DNA from: Onthophagus taurus
Taxonomy: Eukaryota; Arthropoda; Insecta; Coleoptera; Scarabaeidae
Length of the DNA: 64,000 nucleotides
Assembly: GCF_036711975.1 (NCBI RefSeq)
Contig: NC_091971.1
Coordinates: 11,415,501-11,479,500 of the forward strand
Direction: 5' to 3'
In this document: positions 51,301-59,069 of the stretch, piece after piece
Layout: each line of letters begins with the position of its first letter
How positions within the stretch are numbered: the first letter of the stretch is position 1
Translations under genes and position numbers: made by a program
The notes under the pieces: generated by a model
The model's input: the letters and a program-made list of their open reading frames with translations, nothing else
What the model was told of the DNA's origin: nothing
The model's database searches: none

Positions 51301-54300
51301 ACAGTTTATGTTCTTGTATACAAAATACGGAGCGATTTATATTAAAAAAAACAAAACAACGTACAGTAAAACCTCAATTGGATAAAATATTTAGGCCCAC
51401 TTTTACCACCTCTTGATAAATTTATCCGATAGATAATTCCAGGTCGTAGCCAATGAGAGCGCTTAAAACCGCCGTAACCATGGCAACTATCCTCTAGATA
51501 GTTTATCAGGAGGATGGTAAAAGTGGGCCTTAGGTCCATTACTACCATCTTTTAGTTAAATTTATCTTATAGATAAACCTATCTACTAGCCAATCAGAGC
51601 GCGTACAATAGCCGTTACCATGGTAATAATCCCTTAGATAGCTTAACCATAAGATGGTAGTAACGAGCCTTAAAATGTAGTCCTCATAGATAGAATTCAA
51701 TTCGGGTTATTTCCCAAGTTGTCTATACGATGTATAAATCAAGAATAGTAGTTCTCGTTTAATTGGTATTCAGCGCTAGATTTTTATTGAACTAAAAGTT
51801 GTACTAATACTAGACTTAGAATTAGAAACATTCGGGTTTAGCCGTACGTCTCTTAATGGTGGGTTCATGCAAAGTGTTTTAGTTTTAGTCATAGTCATAA
51901 GCGTTTGCTTTAGCTGTAGCTATAAGGAAAGGGATTGGTTCATGCAATATTTAAGCACAGCACATTAAAGGAGGATTTTGACATACAAACAGTCGTGCCA
52001 CAACTCGTGCCAAATAAAAAAAAAGAAATTGGGAGTGAAACTGTTTTGTTTATTATGAACAACAAGAAAATTGTTGTCCTGCTTGAGTAATGTGATAAAT
52101 AAATAATAGACGACGGCGTTTTGGCAGAAGACCAATCAATAAAATTAGAAAATTAGAGGGAAATTATGCCATTCTGATTAGAAACATGTTGGAGAAAGAG
52201 GAAGGTTGCAAATCAATTTTTTAAATATGTGTGCATGTTGTTCGAAGAGTTTAAGGAATTGTTAAGACTTGTCAAAGGTTGATAGTAACCCTACAATAAA
52301 ATACAAAACCTAACTGACCTAACCCAAATTTATAAAATAAAACGAAACACTGCTATATTATAAGGACGCAAAAGAGAAAAGTGCGCATGCGTCACGTTAC
52401 GACCAATTGTTTTAGCTTTAAGAAGTTAAAAGTTGGGCAACTCTTGGGACTAGGACAAAAACCATTTTAGTCGTAAGGTGTTGCATGAACAGTACTACTA
52501 TAACACAATACCTTAACTTTTCACTCTTACGACTATGCCAACAACTACGACTAAAACACGTTGCATGAACCCACCCTTAAGACTGCTAAATCCGAATGTT
52601 TCTAGTTCTAAGTCAAGTGTTAGTTCCAATGCTAGTATTAATTCTATATTTAGTTATTATTCAGCGTTAAACTGTTGTATATTTTTCATTGATTTAAAAC
52701 CAGAACTAACACTAGACCTAGAACTAGAAAGTTTCGGGTTTAGCCGTGCGTCTTCAGACGTTAGTTCTAGTTTTAATTGTTATTCAGCGTTAGATTGTTG
52801 TGCTTTTTTTATTGAACCAAAAGTGGAACTACTTTTAACTCAACCCAACCCAAATGATTCTAGTACTAGGTGTAGTGTTAGTTTTGATGCAAGAACTAAC
52901 ACTAGAACTAGAAACATTCTGGTTTAGCCGTCTTCAGACGCACGGCTAAACCCGAAAGTTTCTAGTGCTAGGTCTAGTGTTAGTTCTAGTTTTAACTATT
53001 ATTTAGCGTTAGATTGTTGTGCTTTTTTTATTGAACCAAGAGTGGAACTAATACTAGACTTATAACTAGAATCATTCGGGTTTGGCCGTCTTAAGAGACG
53101 TGCGGCTAAACCCGAATGATTCTAGTTCTTAGTCTAGTGTTGGTTTTAGAGTTAGAACTAAAACTAGACCTAGAACTAGAATCATTCGGGTTTAGCCGTC
53201 TTTAGAGACATGCGGCTAAACCCAAATGATTCTAGTACTAGCTGTAGTGTTAGTTTTGATGCTAGAACTAACACTAGAACTAGAAACAGTCTGGTTTAAC
53301 CGTCTTAAGAGATGTACGGCTAAACCCGATAAAATATTTCATAATTCTTGCTATTTAAACCATATTTGCATCAATTCTATTCTATTGAATATTTCTGTTC
53401 AAATATAAATACATTAGAAATAAAACTATTTTTAATGCATAAAATTCTTTAACATTTTGACATTGAAATAAAGATATGAAGTCTGAAAATACGTCTTGAA
53501 ACATTAATGGTGCAAAAATACACCATTGAGATGTATGATGGGATATAAGGATTACATCATCTTTCGTATTATCAGAAACCAGTTTAAACGCATTTATTCG
53601 GTGAATTCCCTAGAAATAGTCGTTTATGGACATAGTGTGTCAATATATGCGTAGTAAGTTTAACGTTTATTTACATGAAGAGTGCTTTGCGAAGTATCAC
53701 GTGCGTTTTTGCACCAATTTTAGTATAAATATTTTTTTGTATTAAACTTCATACTAAAGTTGGTATTTTTTAGTATTATGTTGTATTACTTTTATTATTT
53801 ATTTATGAGTAATTTGTTACTTAGTTAATAAATGATAATCAAAATGTTGTTGTTCGTTTATCTTACCAGTAGTGCATTTTTTACCATCTCATAAAAAAAT
53901 TTTTTTTTCAAACGCCTGTACATTTTTATACTTTTCATTCCATCTTATCTCATGGAAAATTATAAAAAACCGATTTTTTTTAATATAAAGCAACGTGCGG
54001 CTAAACCCGAAAGTCTAGTGTTAGTTCTAGCACCAAAACTAACACTAGACCTAGAACTAGAAAGTTTCCTAGTACATCTTAAGAGTTTTTAAAGTAAAAA
54101 TTAAAAATTTTAACTTTACTTGTTATAACGAACACTCTCTTCTTCATATTAACTCATTTTGCTGTATTTTTATAGAAATATTTTTTTGTTATAGAAATAT
54201 CTCCAATGTCGACTAGAAATTTCCCTGCTTCGTTTTGGAATAGTCAACAATATGGGGGTGCGACAGCTCATGGTCACGCGACATCGGCGGATCTTTACCC

Positions 54301-57300
54301 CGAGCATTACCACCCCGGCGAAGCAGCTTGGTACCCTTACAGCCAACACCACAGGGCGGTACACGATTATCACCACAACATGGCCCAATACTCGGGGTTG
54401 TTACTACCCGGAAGCAGACTGCATATGGGGGCGCAATGTAAAGCAATGGATTGGCAACACCCCTCTCTTGACAATCCTTATTCATCATACCCGGGCATGT
54501 CAGGTAAATACTTATGAATTATTTAAAAAAAAATAAAACAATTTTGTCTTGTGGTTTGGTAGAGTTGTAAAAAGTAGTTGTTTTTAGTTGCCTTTGTAGT
54601 AGTTCTTTTACGAGGAGGTGTGGAGGGGTTCGTCTTTAATAAAACAAGAAAATTGTTAGTCGATTTCTGAAATTTCTTAAGCTAATTGGAGAATTTTATC
54701 TACGTGAGAATAAAATTTTTGGGGGGATTGGGTTAACGACCTGATAAAAGTCTCTTAATGGTTGGAGTTGTTTTTAAGCAATAATTCGAAAGGAAAATGT
54801 TGTTTTGTCATTGGTTGTGAAGTGGGTGTAATTGATGAAAGCAATTATGTCAATTACAAAAAGATATTGAAACTTCACTTAATCTGTCTTATTTCCCCGA
54901 TTAGAATCTCTCGAAATAAGTTAAACACAAAAACTTTTTATGTCCATTTTTAGTTGAAGAATTAAGGTAATATTAAAAAGAGAAGTGAACCAGACCGAAG
55001 AGTGCACGTCGAAGAATGCGTCTAATTTAAATTCCGCGCCGAAGAAAGACGGCCCAGTGAAAGTCTTTATATCTAAAACGCCCGTGTAATAGGCCGCTAT
55101 TTCGCGTAGATCAAACCTCACCGGAGACGAGACGAAGACGCTTGCGCCTCTTCTGTCCCATGCAAAGAGTGAGCGAGACCGAAAAGGATACGAGAAGAAG
55201 TGCGGCCAACCGAAAGGGTCCCCGACGACATGGCCGGAGAAGAAAAGAGAAGACGTTACACGTAGGGATTCCCCCAAGTCGCAAAACGAAGAGAGAGAAA
55301 TAGAAAAACGTGAGATGAAGAGCGAGAGAGAAATCGACAAAGATAAAGGGAGAGGGTCGCATAGCGAGAATGACAATTACGGCGGAATTCGCGGTATTGC
55401 CGCCCGGGGGGAGGAGGCGGAGGAGGGTTTGGGGTTGTGAAGGGGGTCCGCGCGGGGCTTTGGTCATCTCTCGGATGGGGATTGGTCAGAACGCCTATTG
55501 ATCTCGGGCGGCGGTGCCGGCCTTCGAGGAAACGACGGGAGCCGAAGAAGAGACCCCGGTTTCGCGAAAAATTCAAAACGCAACTCGGAGCGCTTGTTAT
55601 GACTATATCGGGCCATTCGGCGAGGCAAAAACGACTGGAAAAGTCGTTTACCGCAAATCGAGAGTTGCGTAAGGCGATAACGAGCTTCTTCGACTGTTAT
55701 CCGTGCTTCTTCTAACTTCAATTCCATCAATTTCTCGTATCTACATCCAAAATAGATCTATAAATCTGTAATTGTTTTAATTTTCAAAATACTTCACCAT
55801 TCAGAAATTTTTACTAAAAAAGTATTGGTAACATTTTTGTACTATCAAAGTCTACCAACATTAAGTCTTCTTAATCAGAAAACTTTTTTAACTTCACTTG
55901 AATAAGTTTTAAACACCTATTGTTCTATTCAAAAGGCTTTCATTCATTATCACAAAACTTTTTGCATCTTCTTTGAATTTTTTAAGATTATTTCCAGTTC
56001 ACATTATTCTATAATCTCTAGGTTTATCTACACAATTCTAATGATTTAGACAGTTTTAGTATTTCAGTATTTATCAGTACTTCCACTATTATGTTACTTC
56101 ATTTTAGGCAGTGTGTCGCGATTGAGATTAATAGACACTGAGCTAGTTATGGGAGTTAGGAATATTTTAACAGACACCCTGCCATCATCGATAGAATAGT
56201 ATTGGGTTGGTGCTAAACTTTCTTCGTCGATTATCTTCTTTGAAGTAGGAGAACCAGACTTCTATTTTCCATTCTACTCTTACCATGTCCGGATCTTCAC
56301 TTTCTTTCAATTTTTTGCTCAAGTTTTGAACTTTCTTCTAGAATCTTCTAGAACGCCTGCATCTCCATTGCTTCCAGTATGTCCACGTCTCTGACGTAGT
56401 AATGGAGTATTCTGAACGCAGAAGCTATTTATAAAACTTTATTTTTTTTCGTTCATGTGGTTTTTAACATTCCTGCTCTCTATATCAAATCTGGACCTGG
56501 ACTGTTGTTCTTGAAGACCTTGACCTGCTTCCCTTGTTTATCTAGGTATCTTTTCACCACATCTCGAATGTCAGCCTTTGTCAAGGGGAACCCCCAATTC
56601 GCAACAACAGCTAAAGTTTCAGAAATCAACAGCTACTCAGACTTGCTTAAAACAGTCGGATGTTCAACGGGTCTTGAATTCCTTCCAAGAATCTTCCGTA
56701 CTAATGTTGTCACGAATTGCATCTATAGCCTTTTCCAAGTCTTCCACTTTGTAATTTATGTAGTGTTTTGACTCTTTAGTTTTTTGCACCATTTTTAATC
56801 AGTGATTTCCTTTAATAACAAGAAAAAAAGCACCAGAAACAAAAACACAACCTAACCTCGCTTTCGTGACACAGGATTGAATACGTATGCGTTGTGTCCA
56901 TGTAGCCCCGGGGTGGCCAAGTAACCCCATCTTACGGTATCTTCTCGTATTCGCTTGTTAAACCTTGGTTATCAGTGGATAAAACATTTTAATTATAAAC
57001 TGGCAAAAGAGTTATGAGATGTAAATTGTTGGTTGGTCTTGTGCTATAAAAATAAATCCATAAATAGAAAAATTTCTTCCTTGGTATTAAGATAGGGAAT
57101 ATGGAGATCCTTACGGCAGATGTTCTTCCATTCTTTTTACGTTGGACACTTTATCTCTAATTTTCGTCTGGAGTACCTATTCTGCAGAAAGCGAGTCATC
57201 ATTTTGACTAGGTTTCCTTCCAGGTTACTCTCGGTAATTTTTAGCATCAGGCCATCTTGTCAGATGGGGTCGTAAGCTTTTCTGACATTTAATAGCACCG

Positions 57301-58581
57301 CAATCATATGAAATCTTTCTTTCTGGGCAAGTTCCAATGTGCTGATGAGGTTCGTTGCTTGCTGTGCACTACCTTTACGTTCTCTAAATCCAAATTGATC
57401 CTGTTTTTTTCACTTCTTCTTGCAGTCATTCTAGAAAACTTAGTCGCACTATTTTAGAACTCCGTTTCCCGAGCAGTGATGAATCTTTACTTGGATTTGG
57501 GATTTGTTAACAGCATCGCTGATCCACAAGTTTGGGAATGAATTCTATTTTATTATCTCGTTGAATCCAAACTGATTCTTCTGGAGTACTTCTGCCCTTC
57601 CTACTTCTTCTTGGAGACACTCCAGCAAAGTTAGTCTCTTTATTTTAGGACTCCTTTTTCCTAAGCAGTGATGCATCTTTTCTTAGTTTTGGGATTGTAA
57701 GCACCATAGTTGACTATCTTCATAATTTGCATTCTTCACGACTATCGACAGTATCTTATTTGATTTAGTATCTATTTCTGTCGCGTTTCTTGGACTTGGA
57801 TCTCTCTCTCCGTCATTACTAAAGTTTCTGGATTTCCCCCAGTGATTTTGTTCAACCCTCTTTACAATATTATCATCTAATTTTTCTTTTGTTGTCGAAC
57901 TGGGATTTTAACTGATTCTCCAAAAGTTATCCAGCCTTTCGTAGGTCGTTGAATATGCATTGGCGTGTTCATCAAGTCAAATCTAAATAGCCAATTCAGT
58001 TATTGGGTTAATTTTTATCAATTGTCCATAAGATATTTACAGAAATCATAGATTGCTATAGACAAGAATCAAATCACTTCAATTTAAATCTGACTAATTT
58101 CATTTGGAATAATTTTGAGAAAAGACGAACCTCACCAACAACCTTCTGCCCTAAAACAATCCTCTCCATATTGACCAAATACCGTGGTGTTAAAATTCAC
58201 ATCCCATCAAAAAGCTAATTTGCACATAATTTGCCTGCGCGATCGAACTAATTTCGATAATTAAAAGTGTGCTTTCTATCAACAGGCTATCACGATCTCC
58301 TAAATACCACACCTCCAATGTAATATCACCACTGCCAGTCTCGAAAAGTGGAAAAGTTAGTTCCTATTCTCTAATTTAATAAATAAACGCATTTTATTAT
58401 AACAATATCTTATCAAGTTCAAGCTTAGTTTGCTATTAGTAAGAAAGTAATTTTAAAAATAATAAAAGATAATTTTAATTAAAGGGTGTTAAACTTATAG
58501 GTTTAAATTGGTTTCGTTCTTTTTGCCGTAGGTTTAGAGGCTCAGGTGCAGGATTCGTCGAAGGACTTGTACTGGTTCTAG
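30165..58581 (+). CDS. vg: Vestigial, TONDU-domain coactivator of Scalloped, 282 aa
   Basis: Coding exons: 30165-30308, 40343-40526, 45041-45202, 54195-54503, 58532-58581; all GT-AG, 849 nt, phases consistent. The protein begins MSCSEVMYQAYYPYLYQRAG, very close to the Drosophila Vg N terminus. The TDU motif spans residues 128-156 (ANCVVFTHYQGD, VVDEHFSRAL) and binds the TEAD factor Scalloped; the pair activates wing genes in the nucleus. Exon 4 encodes the conserved SPMSTRNFPASFWNS with His/Tyr-rich sequence, and exon 5 the conserved C terminus LEAQVQDSSKDLYWF. It lacks the long homopolymeric tracts of Drosophila Vg, hence its smaller size. Introns are 10.0, 4.5, 9.0 and 4.0 kb and rich in transposon relics. 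In Drosophila vg, introns 2 and 4 hold the boundary and quadrant enhancers; equivalents here are untested. Confidence 0.97.
30363..30610. repeat. Tandem duplication of about 130 bp at the start of vg intron 1
   Basis: Two diverged copies in direct order: both contain TTGGAAGT-TGTCAGATTAATTCA, then ATTGTCTAAAA, then CTTGGACACT and a TTTTTCAATAT stretch. Copy 1 starts near 30363 and copy 2 near 30494, within 60 bp of the splice donor. Confidence 0.75.
33061..33598. mobile_element. Mariner-superfamily element with CAGGGTG ends, deleted transposase
   Basis: Inverted ends of about 95 bp begin CAGGGTGATTCTCAA and share ACGCATAAACTGAGGGATTT and TAATGACTAATAG. TA flanks both sides (33059-33060, 33599-33600). 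Inside, the minus strand reads VFPGRWIGFNPLDLYLSSHL, then KNIVYATEVNTQQIL and IRQHPGLGRA, matching the C-terminal part of IS630/mariner-like transposases (P--LTPLDFFLWG-LK--VY). The rest of the transposase is missing, so this is a non-autonomous derivative within vg intron 1. Confidence 0.85.
35292..35400. other. Long near-perfect hairpin in vg intron 1
   Basis: The left arm (TGAAATAAGTTT, TTTTTGTTTCTACCGG, TTTCG; 35302-35336) pairs with the right arm 35350-35384, with a loop of about 13 nt; weaker pairing extends to about 50 bp per arm. It could be a small foldback element or a transcribed hairpin (pre-miRNA-like). The sequence alone does not decide. Confidence 0.6.
39040..39390 (-). mobile_element. 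RTE-like LINE fragment
   Basis: The minus strand reads RLVSSLAFSIYLYGSKCWSL, then KKKIDALEM, the same post-RT signature as at 9180-9450. One frameshift is visible upstream. Short, truncated and inactive, within vg intron 1. Confidence 0.7.
40343..40526 (+). CDS. vg: vg coding exon 2 (residues 49-110)
   Basis: Acceptor TTTTTTGTAG, donor G/GTAAGT, ends phase 1. Encodes FNVQRLQETTHPLAQ and a Ser/Thr/Pro-rich linker ahead of the acidic run leading to the TDU motif. Confidence 0.93.
41190..42664. repeat. Duplicated segments in vg intron 2
   Basis: A block at 42005-42260 recurs at 42418-42664 (both with TTTAAATAAGGATTCTTT, TTCGCCACATTCTCAC, ACACCACGCTTGTAAGTG and AAGATTGCGATGTTTATTCT). A smaller block (GGACAGAAGTAAAAGTTAAC) at 41197 recurs at 42317. 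They are imperfect direct copies, probably from an old dispersed repeat followed by local duplication. Confidence 0.8.
41491..41652. repeat. GC-rich foldback element in vg intron 2
   Basis: Arms of about 70 bp: GCGGGGAGAGGAGGTTCCA at 41492 pairs with the reverse complement near 41650, and inner blocks (GATGGTGC, CCAGACAGGACGTCGCCTC) also pair. It is strikingly richer in GC than the flanks, which suits a small foldback transposon. Confidence 0.7.
43440..43975 (-). pseudogene. Decayed IS630/mariner-like transposase
   Basis: On the minus strand, with stops, I read ASRLIFGVIFIEDKIIGE, then CFMQE, HVLKEHFGERIL, MEVA-stop-PPYS and DSFLW. The order matches the DDE-domain end of mariner-like transposases (G---IIG, WFQQDGA, L-EHFG-R-I, WPPYSPDL, FLWG). 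Key catalytic segments are altered. No inverted ends were identified. Confidence 0.6.
44180..44990. promoter_or_regulatory. GC-rich island before vg exon 3, candidate enhancer
   Basis: GC rises well above the intron average here, with runs such as GGGCGGCCGAAAGGGGCC and no coding sense in either strand. Its position in intron 2 makes it a candidate cis-regulatory region by analogy with Drosophila vg. No binding-site cluster strong enough to prove this was found. Confidence 0.25.
45041..45202 (+). CDS. vg: vg coding exon 3 with the TONDU motif (residues 110-163)
   Basis: Acceptor TTTGTTTTAG, donor G/GTAAGC. An acidic stretch (GADDDSSEET) precedes the whole TDU motif, with VDEHFSRAL unchanged in its key hydrophobic and aromatic residues. 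This is the most conserved piece of the gene. Confidence 0.97.
50050..50580. promoter_or_regulatory. GC-rich island in vg intron 3, candidate enhancer
   Basis: Sharp change from AT-rich flanks. Contains a TEAD/Scalloped-type core (GCATTCCG near 50124), an E-box (CCCACGTGA) and an odd palindrome (CGTGAAAAATTCACG) within 40 bp. These are single matches to short motifs and only suggest a regulatory role. Confidence 0.25.
51393..51671. mobile_element. Tandem pair of 140-bp MITEs
   Basis: Unit 1 (51393-51530) runs from AGGCCCACTTTTACCACCT to its inverted copy AGGATGGTAAAAGTGGGCCT. Unit 2 (51532-51671) runs from AGGTCCATTACTACCATC to GATGGTAGTAACGAGCCT. Both have the same core (AGCCAAT-AGAGCGC, then CCGT-ACCATGG-AA). 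They are back to back in the same orientation. The superfamily is not clear. Confidence 0.8.
51790..54075. repeat. Array of palindromic GGCTAAACCCGAATG elements
   Basis: Units with inverted arms (GGCTAAACCCGAATG, TTTCTAGTTCTAGGTCTAG, TGTTAGTTCTAG) follow one another at about 52583, 52946, 53100, 53213, 53316 and 53998. Neighbouring units meet tail to tail across a palindromic spacer such as AGCCGTCTTAAGAGACG. Some units have an internal segment (CAGCGTTAGATTGTTG, then TTTTTTATTGAACCA). The first unit is interrupted by the TTAA-flanked MITE at 51857-52576. Related copies are at 21966-24357 and 63127-63372. Confidence 0.85.
51857..52576. mobile_element. TTAA-flanked (piggyBac-like) MITE, 720 bp
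   Basis: Flanked on both sides by TTAA (51853-51856, 52577-52580). The ends are inverted copies: TGGTGGGTTCATGCAA on the left and GGGTGGGTTCATGCAA read from the right, continuing through GTGTTTTAGT. The motif TTCATGCAA recurs inside each end (about 51937, and inverted at 52483). No coding capacity. The TTAA target points to the piggyBac superfamily. Confidence 0.85.
54195..54503 (+). CDS. vg: vg coding exon 4 (residues 164-267)
   Basis: Starts at the second of two nearby acceptors (TTATAG, 54191-54194); using the first one at 54175 would bring in an early stop. Encodes SPMSTRNFPASFWNSQQYGG, His/Tyr-rich sequence, and ends at SYPGMS with donor G/GTAAAT. Confidence 0.94.
55000..55720. promoter_or_regulatory. 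GC-rich island in vg intron 4, candidate enhancer
   Basis: About 700 bp with much higher GC and long purine-rich runs (for example CGCCCGGGGGGAGGAGGCGG). Open frames on both strands exist only because stop codons are rare at this composition. Position recalls the Drosophila vg quadrant enhancer; function is inference. Confidence 0.25.
56440..56790 (-). pseudogene. Pogo/Jerky-type transposase relic, CENP-B-like HTH
   Basis: The minus strand reads (with a stop) PTVLSKSE, LLISETLAVVANWGFPLTKA, then DIRDVVKRYLDKQGKQVKVF and KNNSPGPDLI. This is the second helix-turn-helix of CENP-B/pogo-type transposases (W--GFPLT---I---VK-YLD, FKNN-PG-DW). The DDE domain is not found downstream. A different element type from the LINE fragments next to it. 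Confidence 0.75.
57090..57960 (-). mobile_element. Jockey-like LINE fragment with an internal duplication
   Basis: The minus strand 57410-57090 reads DQFGFRERKGSAQQATNLIS, then FHMIAVLLNVRKAYDPI, GLMLKITESNLEGNLVKMM and RFLQNRYSRRKLEIK, the RT domain A region of Jockey elements, related to the relic at 15355-15600. Two segments of about 100 bp (57410-57520 and 57600-57695) are diverged direct copies of one another, so the fragment was locally duplicated. Confidence 0.75.
58532..58581 (+). CDS. vg: vg coding exon 5, C terminus (residues 267-282)
   Basis: A 50-bp coding tail too short for ordinary ORF finding. Acceptor TTTTTGCCGTAG, then GLEAQVQDSSKDLYWF and TAG. This ending is conserved in insect Vg proteins, which makes the call firm. 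Confidence 0.96.
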
Positions 58582-59063
58582 GACAGAAACTTGTGGTTTA
58601 CGTGTAAATATAGTTTAAATTCGTTGAGAAAAAAAGTACAAACTGTGAAGACTTGTTGTTTAAATAAAATATGTGCCCAATGGACGCGCGATGAAAACGC
58701 GTTCGTTCCTCCAGTTTTTGAACCACGCTTCTGAATCCGAATTCAAGAAGATTCAGGCGAATGGACGTAGAAGATGGAGAAGAAGAGGGAGACGAGAAGT
58801 TTCCGCTCTTATTGTTACTACATATATACATAAATAATTAATATACATACGTTGGCAAGTGATATGTTTTTAGAGCCAATAATGAAAAATAAAATTATTT
58901 AAAGAATTTTGAAACGAGTGGTAAATAAAAAACGAATCGAACCCGTTTAAGGAGACGATATTAAACAATGCGGATTATTTAATAAGATATGTATAAATGT
59001 GTATTATTACTGACTAATTGATTTAATAACTATTGTAATTATACCGAAAAGCATTGTCCGTGC

Positions 59064-59069
59064 AATAAA
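59064..59069 (+). terminator. Candidate poly(A) signal of vestigial
   Basis: AATAAA about 480 nt after the vg stop, in GTGCAATAAAGTAGC. An earlier hexamer at 58663-58668 is also possible. The true end needs transcript data. Confidence 0.4.

Larger units (their letters stand above)
45203..54194 (+). other. vg intron 3
   Basis: A 9 kb intron. 46700-47820 is a diffuse, strongly diverged repeat region (recurrent TTGAATCTTT and TTGAAACCTGAATC blocks), and a segment at 49370-49425 resembles 46980-47020 (CTTCTGACCTGCAGAACT-type), so an old dispersed repeat is present. A 103-codon open frame at 45723-46034 has no recognisable features. GC-rich islands are at 50050-50580 and 51030-51260. The 51.4-54.1 kb end is packed with miniature elements. 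Confidence 0.55.
54504..58531 (+). other. vg intron 4
   Basis: A 4.0 kb intron: AT-rich start, a GC-rich island at 55000-55720, a pogo-type transposase relic, then Jockey-type remnants to about 57960. In Drosophila the quadrant enhancer lies in intron 4. Confidence 0.6.

Noticed and set aside
54921..55730. Several long overlapping open frames on both strands
   Set aside because: They overlap in many frames in a GC-rich island where stop codons are rare; Arg/Pro/Ser-rich translations without domain signals.
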